Below, one piece after another: positions 25,920 through 40,365 of a stretch of DNA of 64,000 nucleotides; position 1 is the stretch's first letter; the number at the start of each line of letters is the position of its first letter. The notes under the pieces are model-generated. The model was not told the origin of the DNA, ran no database searches, and worked only from the letters and a program-made list of their open reading frames with translations. The stretch lies in assembly GCF_040807025.1 (NCBI RefSeq), contig NC_090952.1, positions 14,443,068-14,507,067 of the forward strand, in the 5' to 3' direction. A program made the translations under genes and the position numbers. The DNA comes from Struthio camelus (Eukaryota; Chordata; Aves; Struthioniformes; Struthionidae).

Positions 25920-26190
25920 TGCATGGTGGCGGCGCCACTGGGGCAGAGCAAGAGACGTCTGCCCGCATCAGGAAGACACGGCCGGTGACGGGCGCGAAGG
26001 GTGGCTCCCCATGCGCGCCCCCCGCGCTGCGAGCGCAGGCAGGAGCGGGGCCTGCGCTCCCGCGGAGGGCTGCGGCGCCGCCCCGCCCGGCGCGGCGCAT
26101 TCAGCACCTCGGCCAGCGCCGCGGCGCCGGGAGCCCGAGGAGCGCCCAGGGCAGCGGGCAATGGGGGCAAGGCTCAGCCCAGCATGCAGA
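25920..26190. promoter_or_regulatory. CpG island, probable promoter
   Basis: The only sustained GC-rich, CpG-dense stretch in the window (runs such as GGCGCCGCCCCGCCCGGCGC near 26075-26092, with an Sp1-type GC box CGCCCCGCCC at about 26079-26088). In vertebrates such islands mark promoters. Direction is unclear. On the minus strand an excellent Kozak context, GCCGCCACCATGC, places an ATG at 25924, but that frame stops after 12 codons unless spliced (a weak donor AC|GTGAAA follows). Minus-strand exon-like segments lie downstream between 21 and 4 kb; a plus-strand exon-like segment lies at 34.7 kb. Either or both could start here. Confidence 0.6.
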
Positions 26191-29100
26191 AGTCAGCCCT
26201 AGAGACCATGACTATTTTTTATGTCCTCGACCCCCAGTATTCTCTGCAAGGGGACTGGAGTAGGAGGAGCAAGCTGATTTTGAAGGAGGTGGAGAATGAT
26301 GGGTAGTAGCCATGCTCCTGTATGTTCAATGCTTTTGGCAGTACCCAGTTGACGCGGTTCAGCTTCGGCCTTGTGCAAAAAACACATTTTTCATTCTAAT
26401 CACGAGACACATTTGAAAAACTAAAATACTGAACAACATAGGCAAAAAATGAAAAACAAAGAGAAAGAAATGTCAGGAAGGTAAAATGGAGGGAAAACAT
26501 CAAACGGTATTGCTAGTTTGCTCCCCACTCTGGCACAAGGACCAAAACACAATTTGCTTGTGCTGTTTCTAGAGGGAGCAACAGTAGGGCACAGGGACAA
26601 ACCAGAAGACAGCTGGAGGTAAAGCACAACAGTACTTCAGGGCAAGATGCACTTGCAGGAAAAAAAAAAATCTATAATCTCAGTTGAAAAGAAGGGAGAG
26701 ACTGGTTGAGAAATTAACTGCTGGATAGCAGAGCTAGTAAATGAAAGCTCCAAGGATCAGGCTGACACTGAGATAAGCTGCAGTGAAGTCTGGCGAGTTG
26801 ACTAAGCTAACCAAAAAAACATCCCCAGAAAATTCTGAGGGAAAAAAAAATAGCATATGAAAAAGAATGGGAACTCAGAGAATATGGACACTAAGGGATA
26901 TGGTGGTGGTTAGTATCCCTGATGTAAGATGCAGCAGAGGAACTGGTTAAATCGATGAAAGAATTCATTGCTTGTAAAAGTATCAAAACCTAAATGTTGG
27001 AAGAATTACAAAGGAATATTGTAGAATCCATTCAGGCAAAGCTGCATAGGATAACAATATGAACATCATAAATGACCTCATCTACCATCAGAAAAGTTGT
27101 CCCTGACATAGCAAATGAAGGAATTGTTTCTGAATACAGGCCCCATTTGTTTTCGCTAAATCTTAATGAGATGGACAAAGCAGGGGGAACTTATTTAATG
27201 GTATCTTCAAATGAAGACACCTACATTCATATCTACCTCTCAGCAAAGTTAACACTTGATATTTACTATTATATAAAACAAGACTTGATTTGTTTGCTGC
27301 ATCTGACTAGAAATATTAACACTACAGTCACTTGTAGAGTCCAGAGAACAGATGTCACTTATTTTATAGTCTAAGCATAGAGAAATTTTACCTCTTTGCA
27401 ACTGTTCAAATTGCCAATGAGGAACTGAACTTTACATAACTAATTTTTAAATGCTGCATTGGAATTCAGTGGGGTCTTTAACTTGTTTGACAGATTCCTG
27501 TCTTGGCAAAGATGGCCCAGAGTATCTTCATGGTAACCTGCCACTCAACATCAAGAATTTCCAGAAGGCCCCAAAAAAGGGCAATCAAAAAGTACACCCA
27601 AGGGACATATGGAAGGTTAAAAAAGAAATGCCAGTATAGAAGGAATGCAACCCTATCCAAATTTGATTAAAGCTTTCGACAAAGACTACTCAGTATATAT
27701 TCCACCTTCAAGGCAAAAGCCAAGTTTTTTACTTAAATCAGTAATACAGGATAAGTTGAAATAAATTTCATTAATTGGATATTCTTGAAAAGGTCATTTA
27801 AAAATCACCATGAAGTAGACTGCATTACTTGGGCCTAATCTTGCCTTCCAAAATCCAGGGAAGGCAAAGGTGTTCCTAAGGTGCTTCAGCCCTCAAAAAG
27901 AAACAATACTGTGTAAATAAGGAGGGTCACGAAATTTATTGGCACCTCAGAGTAGATTATAACCAGAAATGAATTTCAAACCCACATTCCTTGTCTGTTC
28001 AGGGACAAGTTGCATTCAACATAGTGGTAGTTGAGAAATGATAAATAAAGTCCTTTTCCAGGGAAAAACACTTTTAAATATGTGACAGTAAAACATGCTC
28101 AGTGATGTATAAATAACATCTGATCCACTTCTCTATATTACTATAGGAATCATCTCTGATGTACTTGAGTATCTACCCAGGACAACCTGATGAGCTGGAA
28201 AGAGGGAAGACTCTTGCTTTTCACTGGCTCAAGAGTATGCAGGTGCCAGGCAGAATTTGGCCTTATCCTTAGCAAGGAAAAAAAAAAGAAAATAAACAAA
28301 TAAACACAACCCACAAAGCAAAAAAAAAAAAAAACCAACATAGTGGAGGTGTTACACTTGCATGTAATGTTTGGCCCACTGTATGCAATACCAAACAAGG
28401 AGCTAGTACAGCAGTAATCTCCATGTAGATAGGTCTCTGTGTTGTCTGAGCCACTGACTTTCTGTCCATTATTACAAGATAGCTTGCAAGATTAACTCAA
28501 AGAATGTGTGTGTGTGTGTGTGGGGGGGGGTGCCCTCTCTCTTCTCCCTGGACACCCATAAATATAAAGACATTTGAGTTGTGTATCTGCTATTGCCCTA
28601 AATTGTCTGTTTCTTAGGGAAGGAATACCTAGTTTCTTATTTTCCTCTGTGGGAAGCCAAATGGACTACATTCAGTGTTAAATATCAAACCTACTACTAC
28701 TAATAGAAACAGCAGTTTTTCCTGGCAAGATGACTCTTGATGTGAGCACAGGACTGAGAGCCAAGAAGTCAAAGTTCTGTCACCTCTCTGCCACTACTTC
28801 CCTTGTAATCCTTGCCAAATCCATTCATCTCTCTGGATTCCCAGTTTTGTTCTTTGCATAAAGCTTTCTTGCCTCTGAGGAACGTTCAGAAGAAGAATTC
28901 ATTAATCTTTCTAAAATGGTGAGAGGTCTGCTCACCACCAGTTTTAGGAAAGTATCTTCTGACACCACTGAAGTATATTCAAACTGCCTTGTTGCCTCAT
29001 TTGGCTTACTTTCAGCAATGAGGAAATTGTGACAATTTAAATATGTCGAAATCTATGCAGAGAAACCTTAGCGTTTCATAGACAAAAACCTTGTTAGCTA

Positions 29101-32100
29101 GAAATTGCTGAGATGAGAAACAATGCTCAAGAAAGAAATTAAAAAAAAAAAGAGGATAATTTCTCACTGTGCTGTAAGTGTATAGAGAAACTCCAATGAC
29201 GACTTCGGGTCTTTATTTTAACAGGCTAAATGAGGTGTAAACATTAACAGGTATAAATGAGGTAAACATTTCACCACAGATGAGATGAATACAAGAACGG
29301 CAACAAAATATCACTATACAGAGCAAGAGCTCATTGATTCTGTTGAGGAGAAATCTCCATTGCCATATACCTGAGTGTGGAAGGAATTCAAAGTTTCCAG
29401 AGCATCCCTCCTTCACAAGAATGGGAGTAGGAGACTAAAGGAAATAGTGGTGGCCCTCACTATATGGGTAGATTGACTAGAATTGAAAGAGCAAGAATTC
29501 GTTTGTTTAGAGTCCCACATAAGGAATTTGAATTAGCAGGAGTGACAAAGGACAAATACCTCTCGTGGTATTAGGGAAGCTGCAGGAGGAAAATAGCTAC
29601 TGAACTGACCCAGAAAGAGTTAAGAGTCTGATGGAAAAAATCCCTTACAGGTTTGAACTTAATGTTCAGTGACAATGAGGAAACCCATCCAAATATAAAG
29701 CTGCAAGAAATACAAGACACCAAGGAAAGAGGCATTCATGCTTTTTATGAGTTAGTAGTTATTGTATCCAGCATTTGTCATGATACCTCAGATAACATAT
29801 AATTGTTCTCCAAAGGGTTCTGCACAAAGCATGCAGAATGAAGCAGGTTTAAAAAACGTAAGCTGTGAAGAAAAGAAAAGAGCACATCTCAGGGCCAACA
29901 TGAATGTTCCTTGCACTTCAAAAGCCCTCAAGCCATTGAAACAGCCAGTTTCAATGATTCAAATAAACTTCTCACACTGTCATGGGGACAACCCAGCTTG
30001 TATTTAAGCTTAGAAGGATAATCAGAGCTCTTGTCCTGCATGCTTTAAAATCTGGGGTGCTGGTCTGAGACTTCCAGACAGGAGGTGTGAGTGGAGCGGA
30101 ACGAATTGGTTGAACTGCAGAGAACTATCTCCAGTAAAATCTTAGCAAGACCATCCATAGTTCCTCAAAAAAAGAGCTAGGAGTTACAAAGGATATATAG
30201 AAATCCAGAGCAATTAATGAAAACAGTATGGAGCAGGCTGTCTGTCAGATCAAGAACAGTAAAGGAAGGAAGGGGAAAATTAAAAGCTTGTAAACTTTTT
30301 AGAGCAGTTGATTCTGTATCTCTGTGGTTTGGGGACAAAAAGGACCATTCCTTCCTTGTTTGCTTTCAGAATGCAGCCTTCTGCATGAAAGCAGAAGGGA
30401 GCCTCCACAGACCCTGGAAAGCAGGATACTGTAGAACCAAAAAACATAAAAGAGCCCAATTCCATGAGAGTAAGAAAGTACAGATGACATCCTCTGCAGA
30501 AAATGGAGAAGACTGTATTTAACCAGTATTCCTGCCAGGGTGATGAACGAATAGATTACAAGCCAAGTAGAACTCTTGTGAGTAGGACACATTTGAAGGT
30601 AAAAGCTGTTTATATTCCACTCCCAAGCCATTGCACAGACTTCAGCAAGTCTGCAAGTGCAAGCTAGCACTGTCCTCACCTGGATAAGAGGATTAATCAC
30701 CCAGTGCCTCAAAGATGTAGTAAACTACCTGAGTTTTATGTTGATGTTTGACATGCTCTGAAACTGTATGATGTGCTCGTTACCACAACTTTCAGTGGAT
30801 ATGTTAAAGAAATGTTTATATAATGTAATTTAAAGGTGGAATTAACATGCGAATAAAGTAGGGAAACAAAGTCAAAAATTACAAGAAACAACACACACTG
30901 CATATTCCTTGAGGCTGCTTATGTTTTAAACACTTCCTCTTGGAGGGCTGCTCAGTACTTTCTGCTGAACACGAGAGCATCCTCTGGTGATTGACACTCA
31001 GCCATTACACAGTGCAGTTTTGTCAGCAGGAACTCAACAAGAAAGTGAAGCTGAACACCTTTGGATAAGTGTGCACTCCTGAAAATGGCCATAATTTACT
31101 CAAGCCTCTTCCATTGATACTGATAGGAGTAACATTTTAAGATAAGCCTATAGAAAAAAACTGTAATTTTCTGGTTAAAAAAAAAAAAAAACTTGTTTCT
31201 TTCCCTACTGCTTTTGTGGGAAGAGGAAGCCCCAGGCAACTGACTGCAAGCTCTCAGTCACCCAGTGACTCTGACCTACAGAGCATAATACAGAGCAATC
31301 ACACCTCCATGGGGTAGCTGTTCAGAGACATTCAAGCCTATACAGGTGAGCTGGGTTCCTTGCCTTCCTCCCCACCCTTTTCTTTTCTGCATTCCTCAGT
31401 CTGGGCCTTTTTTTTTTTTTTTTTAAATTTCACCTCCTCTTTGCCTCTTTCTCACCTCACTCCCCAGGTACCTCAATCATGACTACCAGTCTGAGCTGGA
31501 AAAGGAAGGCTATTTCACGGTCACCATGTAAAGAGCCCTAATGCTTTTCAGTGAAAGGGGAGGGAAAAGAGGCCATAAGTGGCTTCCTGTTTCTATTCAT
31601 TGTTTAGGGAAACTCCTTAGGAAGGAAAGGAAAACTATGCATGGGGGGAAGGCTGCACGGCCACAGGAAGGGGGAAGTACCATACACAAAAGGGTAGTCT
31701 GTAAGGGTAATATCCTGCAAAGAGAAAAACTTATTGGCATGCTAATAGACGAGCGTGAGTTGGAGAGACAAGGAGGAGATAGACGTGATGCTCTAGAGAA
31801 AAGTAGCTCCCATGTGCCCAGTTACCATGAAAGGGGCTGGCCATCTTTGACAACATAGATCCCTACTTTGCTTCTGTGGTGTGTTGCTACAATAAATCTG
31901 GCATGTGTTTCTTCCTGGACTTTCTCCACACCGCCAGGAGAGGAGGCTGCACGTAACAGCTCTCTTCAGCTTGACGTGATCTCTTGAGCTAGCTAGCGCT
32001 TCTGCTTGCAATATTCAGGTGGATACATGGGAGAAAGAAGTTTTTGCCATGGAAGTGCCTTTGTAACCTGTTTGATCTCCCTCCTCTGCTTTCCTCCAAG

Positions 32101-34718
32101 ATTTTATTAGTGATTTGCAAATGAGATGCTAACTGAAGGAGCAAAGGCAGCAGAAGAGTTAGCTAAGTCTGCTAGGCGTTTTCCAGCTAGTAGGTGCATC
32201 ATTTGTCTCCTAGTGCAGACTTCAGAACTGAGTCAATTTTCACATCTCCAGAATTCTGTTGCTACTGTGCAACTCTCTGAACAATAATTCCTGTCACTAA
32301 CTCTGCCTTTATATGCACAATTTATATTCCATATTTAAAACAAGGCTACAGTAAACATACACTTCAGTGTTGTCTTACATTCATGAGTGAGGACATGCCA
32401 AATTCAGCCTTCACTGAAGGCTGGATTAAGGTGCACACACACACGAATAAAGCCAAGTTATGACATACTAATTCTTGTTAGCAGAGTATTTTGTAACATT
32501 GGTTTTTTTAGGTTTAGGCTGCTGTTTTCCTTCACTTTCTTGTGTCCTTTTTTTTTTTTGTGTGTGTGTTTTGGTGTGTCTATGTGGGTACTAGAGAGAC
32601 ACAGGCCATATTTTTTATTTTTGTATTGTTTACAAACCACAGACTCACAGTAGAGCCTTTATACATCATCTTTCAAAACATATTTTGAGTACTGTTGCTG
32701 TTGAAATATTAGTTTTCAATACCTGTTCACCTACAGTCACTTACAATGACACTATTTTTCTAGGTACCCTACTAGCACAGAATAAAAGGCAATCCCTATC
32801 TCCAAGGATATATAATCTACAGATTACCCATCAAATTTAGGCAAATTTCTTCAAACAAATATTCCTATCTTATTGCTGGAGAATCAAGATATAAATCTTT
32901 TTTCCTTAAGTGAGATTCCTATAGGTGTCTAGAGCACAGCCATGCCATTAAAAGGATACTGTGTTAAAAGAATACACTGATTTTTTATGTAAATATTCAT
33001 GCACAGACAAAGAAAATATAGATTTATTTTTGTCACAAAGAGAAACAATATGAGTGATTAATAACGTGGACATTCTTGAACTTTCATTTCCTCTTGAGTA
33101 CTGTAATGTTTGCCTTCTGATTTTAAAGAATTCCTCCAATATGCTACAGTGACAAGCCTCTCATCTTTAATTATCAATTCCCCCACAAAGCCAGGGAAGT
33201 AAAACATATCCAAGCCAAGATGTGGAGTGGCAAACAATGCCCCCCAGATGCTTCATTGCACTGTATTTCGGGGAGTCTATGGAGAGATTGCAACACAACA
33301 AGAGAGCTAAAAAAAGACAACCCTGGAACCTGAGATAAGGAAGCACTGAGAAAAACAGCAACCACAAGTTCTCATGGGATGAGGCTTGGCTGACGCTAGA
33401 GCAAGAAATACATGAAAGAAACAAGTGAACCACACCCATGAAGTGACTGCTTCTGTTTCGTGATAAAGACTCAGATAGGCTCCTGCAAGCTGGTTCTCTG
33501 CCTTACTTATTTATATCACTCAAATAGGAAAACCTACTAATACATAAACAAAAAGTCTGGAATCAAAAGAACTTAGCAATTATCTATTTCATCTTTTATA
33601 AAGATTTTTAAAATAGCATACCAAGCATGTTCCTTACAGAAAGTTTACACTGTCTATGATAAATCCAGTTTTCTAATTAAATGCCAATAAGCATATCAGT
33701 GCAGGACTGTGGACACACAGCTCACGTAAAATTTTCAGTCTTGGTATCTCTGCCTCCCAGTACTTTCAGTGGTAAGGCAAAAAGATCTTTCTATGTTAAG
33801 CTCATATTCGCGTATGTACCAGTTTAACACAAAAATCAAGCACGGTACATCACTGGTGTACAGGAACACAGTACAAAATGATGGTAGGGCCAAACTATGA
33901 ATTTTGATTCAGAGTGTAGCTAATCACTCTGAAACTAAAAACCTGTTAGTTCCCCTAATGTTCAGGTTTTCTTTTCATCAGAACTGTGCTCTTTTAGTAT
34001 ACTTCACTTCATTGCCCCCTTAAAATTAAGCAGCTTCCCAAGTATTTTTCCTTATTATGCACAGGATGCAAAATAAAAAAAACACAATTCCAACATGGCT
34101 CTAATCTACGCTGTTTCTCCAACTGGGGTTTTGGGGTCCTAAAGACAGCCACGGCATCAATCAAATTCCTTTTTATGTTTGATTTCTCTTGCCATTTTAA
34201 CATCACAAAGTATGTGAATTCAACACCTTGTTCTCCCTTCACACCACTCTGGCAGAGTAAGACAATGGTGCTCTGGTGCACAGCAGACCATGCATGCATT
34301 CCATGGCTTTTAGTACTAGATGATTTCATTTTGATAAAGTTGTCATTATCAGTAAGTTTATGCACTTTGAAAGATGCCTGTAGACCCACGTTGGTCTGTT
34401 GATGCCTCGCAAAGTTAAAAGAAAATTGAACTTTGTTGGAGAGGTCTTAAAAGGCTCTTCAGTGATGAAAGGAATTGACTTGGATTAGACATTTGGAGGG
34501 ATGGGTCACATGCTTACTTGCTCATACAATAATGAATATATGCAGTACACACCTACTCTTTCATCTCCTTCAAAAGATGTCTACGCTCTTGATTCAGCTC
34601 TGTTCCTACATGTCTTCTTTTGCCTACCCCACCTGACCATCCAAACTCTCAAGTATGTACTTACTTCTAAGTCTCAGCTGTGTTTTACTTTCATCTGCTC
34701 TCTCTCCCCGCTTCGCAG
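26191..34718. other. Non-coding interval
   Basis: AT-rich with short A or T runs (31171, 31409). The overlapping open frames near 30.2-30.7 kb on both strands look like chance. No repeat body recognised. Confidence 0.55.
28505..28530. repeat. TG microsatellite with poly-G run
   Basis: (TG)9 followed by G9. Confidence 0.9.
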
Positions 34719-34881
34719 GGAAGAGACAGGCTAAGCCTGACCCTCCAGGGCCATGCTCACAGTCCTTACTCAGAGAGCAGGAGAGTTCTTGCCCAGCTGG
34801 GAGAGGACGACAGAGCATCCTGGCACAGAGAACTGCAGGGACATCACTGTGACTACGCAACCACAAGAAATGTGCAGAGAG
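34719..34881 (+). ncRNA. Exon-like segment, possible lncRNA exon
   Basis: Seen: a near-ideal plus-strand acceptor (TCTGCTCTCTCTCCCCGCTTCGCAG) and donor (AGAGAG|GTGAGG) 163 bases apart, in a locally GC-richer patch. One frame stays open through the segment, without recognisable domain. It is 8.5 kb downstream, on the plus strand, of the CpG island at 26 kb. Called non-coding by default because no protein family is visible; it could also be a chance pairing of splice sites. Confidence 0.3.
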
Positions 34882-37800
34882 GTGAGGTGCGTTCATAAGA
34901 GAACAACAGCCTGGGGCGGGGAGGGGGCGAGGGTACAAATCTATCCAGACCCAGCTCCAGGCTAACCATACAGCATAAACGTATCTTTCTTTGGATATGG
35001 CTAGATAAGCTGCTGCTTTTTCCTCCAGAAAAAAACCCTAAACTCCGATGTTAAAGATTTTGGAGATTTATCCTTAACAGTCCCACCTGTCTGCTAGATC
35101 ACACAGTGAAAGTAGAACCCTCCAGCATGTAAAAGACTGGTTAGAGTAGAATAAAAATACGTTGACTATGTTATAGTGTGAAACAAACAAACAAAACAAA
35201 ATAAAATGACAGCACTTTAAAATAAGCAATTTAAATACAAAGAAGATTAGTGTAATTAGAAGGCATGATAAGAAAAATGATGAAATCTGCAAGATGGATA
35301 GAATTGTAATAATTATGTGATTTAGTATGTAGATTAATGTATTCTAAACAGGAAAAGATTGAAAGTCAATACTTGAGTTTATTAATTTTGGCAATTATTT
35401 CTATTTCTCACATCTTTCAACAGTATAAATGAAACACTATATGAAGTTATTGACAAAGAATGGGCTTTATTTTTATAATCTGAAAATTAATAAAAATAGT
35501 TTAAGTAAACTGAATTAAAAGCAACAGTATAATGCTGTACTCACTATTCAGCAAAGCAAGTTTTAAGTTTGGAAACAAAGGGAAAGATATGAATTGTAAA
35601 TATTATTTACAAGAGAACCATTTTTAAGTAAGATAGAAGAGGAAAGATAAAATATGACCTCCAGTAGTAAAACCTTTAAAAATTATACTACATTAAGTGA
35701 ACACTGCCATGTTCTCTTTAATTTGTAGACTGTAGTTAGAAGTCTCAAATGTTTGCTCTTTAAAGACTCAAATGGCAAAAATAAGCTACTTCTACAAGTA
35801 CATATGATGCCTGCTTAAAAATTAATCAGTCTAGTTCTGCACTGTACATTCCATTTATGGTTCAATCATAATATTTTCTCATGCAAAGGCCAATATTAAT
35901 TCTAATCTCAGACTGCTCTCTACTGGTAATAAATTATGCTAAAAGTCATTAAATATCTGCAGTACTAGAGATGTGCAAAGAACTGCACTTGGCATATGTC
36001 CTATCTTCGAATCAGTGCAGGAATGAACACCTTAAGAAGGCAACATGAATTCGAAATGAAGGGTAAATGTAAAAGCTTAAGCCAAAACATAATTTCACTC
36101 TATACTGACCCATCATGGCCCTATCCTGCTCTCACTGAATTTAATACCAAAACATACAGCTGTCCCACATTATTTGGTAGAGGTCTGATCTTTTGAACAT
36201 AAATAATTCCTTCTGCACTGAACCAGGCTAGAGATTCCAAGAAGCAAACATGCGGCTGCAAGTAGAGAACATGGACAGTTTTGTCCTTCTGTTACTTCAG
36301 CTTTTCATAATCAGAAATGTCTTTGTAAAAGAGCTCCAACTTCTTGTTCTTAAATTTGACCCTTTTTTTTTTTTTTTTTCCAAAGTTACAACTACTGGGT
36401 GAAAAATGATTCATCAGTTTCATCTTACCATGTAATACCTTAACAAATTGTTCCATAATACTGGAAAGCAGTGTATAAGCCTGCAATGTTGGCTAAATAA
36501 AACATATTATAGGACTGGCATTTTTCTTTTCCACATGGTATTTATGTAGCACATTTGGTAATAACAGTGAACTACACTGTTCTCAGCCTCATTTTGCTTC
36601 CACATAAGGAATAGTGGAACTTTTTTTTTGAGCTTATAGAGTAGCCTAACTGTGAGCCTTGCAAATTAAGTCCTGGTTTTGAGCCACACTGGTTCCTGAG
36701 ACAAGAACTCCTGACACAGACCAGCCAGCCAGTCTGGTTCTCATTCATCCTGGCCCAGCCTCTTAAAAAAAAAAGAAAAACAAAAGAAAAACAAATAACA
36801 CACCCACCCACCCCCTACCCTTCACAAGTCTTCTCCTTGTCTCTTTTTCCTACCTACTTCAGGGTTTGACCATATCTTCCTGTTATTGATTGAGACATCT
36901 CTTTTAATCCTGGCACAGATTTGCAGGAGGAGGGAAAGTGGTTAATGGTACAGATTATTCACCCTGTGTGGAGCATGTGACATCTTTGGCGTGGACACCT
37001 CTGTTGTCCCACTTAATGCCCTACTCCACCTGTTGCTCATTTTGTTTTCCACATGTTCTTCAATAACTGCCCAGACATGACTGTACTTCTTGATAGAGTC
37101 ATAACTTACCTTCCGTTTTGTTTCCCCCACCATGCTTCTTTTCACTCAGATGTTTAATTAACCAAGCTTTTTCAAGTCTGATGGATAAAATACATATTGT
37201 TTTGTTTATCCTTAAAGTCTGAGCCTACTGATGTCATTGAAACAAACAAAGAAAATCTACTATAGAAAAAAAGCAGAGATAACATGTCACAGAATACAGC
37301 CCCTAAAAATCACAGTTATAAGTACTGACTTATTTGTTGCCTCCCTCCCTGGCAAATTTATCCAGTGTAAAAATTGCTTGCAAACACTTGGATAACATTA
37401 AAAAAAAAAAAAAGAAAATTCTTGTAGGTCTGGAGAGTTTGAAAGCACCTCTCTTCATGGGATCTTGCTTCCACTGAATTGAACTAGATTCAGTTCATTC
37501 CATAGCCTAGTAAGAATTTGAATTAAGTCAGAGCTGCTCCATGACCCCTGAACAATTTAGACAGCGTTTCAATCCTCTTTAAGCTATGGGAGCCTGCTCC
37601 CAAACTTCACAGCATTGCATGATGCAACCTTTTCTAGCACCATTAGAAGGATGATCCCAAAGATGGCACTACAACTGACAGTCTCAATACCTGCACTGGA
37701 GGACACCTTCTCAAGTGGACCCTTACATTGCAGTGGGACTACTTAGCTGTGTTCAGGGAATCAAAATCAAGGCAAGATCTAACTACAGAATTGAATTGTG

Positions 37801-40295
37801 CTTTCTAAAAGAGATATGGCCTTTGTTTTTCCTGATTTTCAGAGGACTGAATGACACCAGCTGAGAATATCACCTTGTTGAAACAGCTTGTCCTAAAACA
37901 CTTCTTCCCTCTAGTCTCATTGTAGGAAATAGATGATTATTTTAAATTTACTAGACAACGTACCACTATATATTGAGCTATTCAGGAAACATGGCAACGT
38001 AGAACATGCAACTAAGCATTAAGTTACACAGCATCGAATCACAATAGCAATGAAAAAGGATGCACTGCTGGAAAATTTAAAACATAAAAAAAAAAATCAA
38101 AACCAGGCATTGTTCCAACTATCAGACAAACAACTCAGGTTGGAGAATTTACTGCCCAATTATTATGTGACCAGTTATTGGACGGAGTTGACAAATATTT
38201 CCTCCACTTTCCTCTGCTTTGGAGTTGGCACCATTCTTCTGCCTTTTGGAAGAGATGAAGCTCTTGCCAGACTGCTTGGCACTGCTCTAATTGACAATTT
38301 TAGGGTAGTAAATTAGCAGGGTTTTTCATGTTGTTTTACTTCTAATTTTAATCAGACATACAGCCACTTGGCACACCAAGCCATACACTCTTCTGTGCAA
38401 GTTCACAGTGCCTCCATAAAAATGTCCTCATTGAAATGTAACTTAACTTTAAAAGAGTCACACAAAAGCAATGTGCTGACTAAATGCGCTAGTATGGTGC
38501 ATTGAGAGACTGTGAATTCCAATTTCAGCCATGCCAGTCATTTGGCATTAAAATATGCACCAGCTGTGAGTGTTTGGATCTCGATAAGTCAGAGTGTGCT
38601 GGAAAGCTGACAAGATACTGCTGTGAAAATGTTTCCAGCCCCTAATCTCTGCTCTGTCTCTTCTTTTCATATTTTGCTACCCATGTTGGTGTATAAAGCA
38701 GGGAGAAATAAATGCAAAATCCCAGGAAGATGTGCATGGGGTGACTGACACCAAGTATTTATAGAACTTGTAAGATAGTGCTGCCACTCACACAGCTCTG
38801 GACTCTGCTTTGATGGGTTATCTCTGGTCAACCTTTATAAATTGCTAATTTATTTTCCTCACACAAGGCAGAGCTCCGTATTAGTAAAACCAGGAGATGT
38901 AACATTGCTGTGAAAGGGAGGGATAATGGGAGAGAAATTCCACAGGGAGTTCTTCAAAGTAGGACACAAGCTACTGTCAAAGGAGTTGAAAAATGAGTCT
39001 TGATGAGGAAATATTTTTTGGACTGATTTATCAGTAGAGCATATCATTCTGTAAGCTCTGTTTTGAGCAAATATTTCTCTATCTTCTCCCCCCCCCTCCA
39101 TTATTTATTCATAGCCACATTACATCTCATACACAAGCAGCCAGATTCTAACCTGCTGAGGAGGGCAAAGCAGTATGCTTCCCATCTGTTCTACTTAGTC
39201 AACAAGATGCTCTGGATCTTATCCTGCCTTTCCAGAGTTAAGATCTTCCTCTCTTATAGCAAACATCTTCCTAGCCACACAACAAGGGTAAGCAAGAGAG
39301 AGGAAGGCTGCCACTTCACTTCACAGCCCGAACCTTTGAAGTAGAAAGCTGAAAAAAGACTGCTTAAAAGCCATCAGCCACTATCCAGTTTGCAGCAGTT
39401 AATGCTTCTTTGAGGTTAAGCTCAACACTTTATAGAAGGTAGCCACTCCATTATCCCCCTCACTTTTCTACTGGTTTCAAGGGATGCAAGAAAGGACAAC
39501 ATGCAAAGGCCAGTGGGCTGGCAGAAAGCAGGAATGCTTCAGCCTACACCAGGAAAATACTTCTTCCTCACTCCTTTTCAAACATCAGGCATAGAGGAAA
39601 CGTGAGGGCTGGTGAGTAGAAAGGCAAGAACAGGGAGTCATGACTGGAGGACAGCCCTGCTCTGTCTGGAAGGAGAGGACAGCACTCAGAAGGGCAGAGG
39701 TAGATGTAGGAACTACCGGACCACTTCATGCCAATATAGGACATTAAAATTCTTCACTATCTAGATGAAATTCTTGAAAGTAGCAGGATTTTAGCTTTAG
39801 CTCAGGTTGTTTTAGTAATGTACTGACCTCATACACCCTCTGACCTGGAGAGAATTTCATCCATCAGGGTGAAGCGATCAAAGATCAGGATCATTCACAT
39901 GCCCAAAGATGCAACCACACTCCCCCTCTGGAACCATTCCCTGCTATTTCCATGAATGTAACTTTAGCTAGACTCCTCCCCGCCAACACATATGCTATTT
40001 ACTCACAATTTTGATAAAATATTAATTGATATTAAATAGACAGAAGATACTAATTACAGAACCTGGCAGAGAAATAAGAGACTGCTATACTACATGCTTT
40101 TCCCCCCCAAGAGAGCTGTGCAGGAGAAAAATGTAAATTAAGGTATATGCACAAAATTGTGAGCTAGCTAAAGCAGTGTTTTATAATCAAAATACCATTC
40201 CACAAATGCAAAGGTTATCTTTCATAAAAATGAGCAAAACTGAAAAGTCATCATTTGATAAATCAACTACAGAAACAGATTTTTCCCCTTCTCAT

Positions 40296-40365
40296 GGGGG
40301 GGGGGGGGGGGTGGATGGGAAGCCTTACGGCCAATGTCTGAAAGTTTAAAAAAAAAAAAAAAAAA
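40296..40365. repeat. Poly-G (16) and poly-A (18) runs
   Basis: G16 at 40296-40311 and A18 at 40348-40365, separated by 36 bases. Length errors in the assembly are likely here. Confidence 0.9.

Noticed and set aside
25810..26306. Several open frames of 76-130 codons across the CpG island
   Set aside because: Stop codons are rare in GC-rich DNA; Arg/Ala/Pro-rich peptides in four frames show no preferred coding frame.
30217..30712. Overlapping open frames on both strands (101 and 137 codons)
   Set aside because: No splice borders, no domain; mirrored open frames like this are expected by chance.
34009..34389. 126-codon minus frame
   Set aside because: No recognisable domain or borders; composition like surrounding non-coding DNA.
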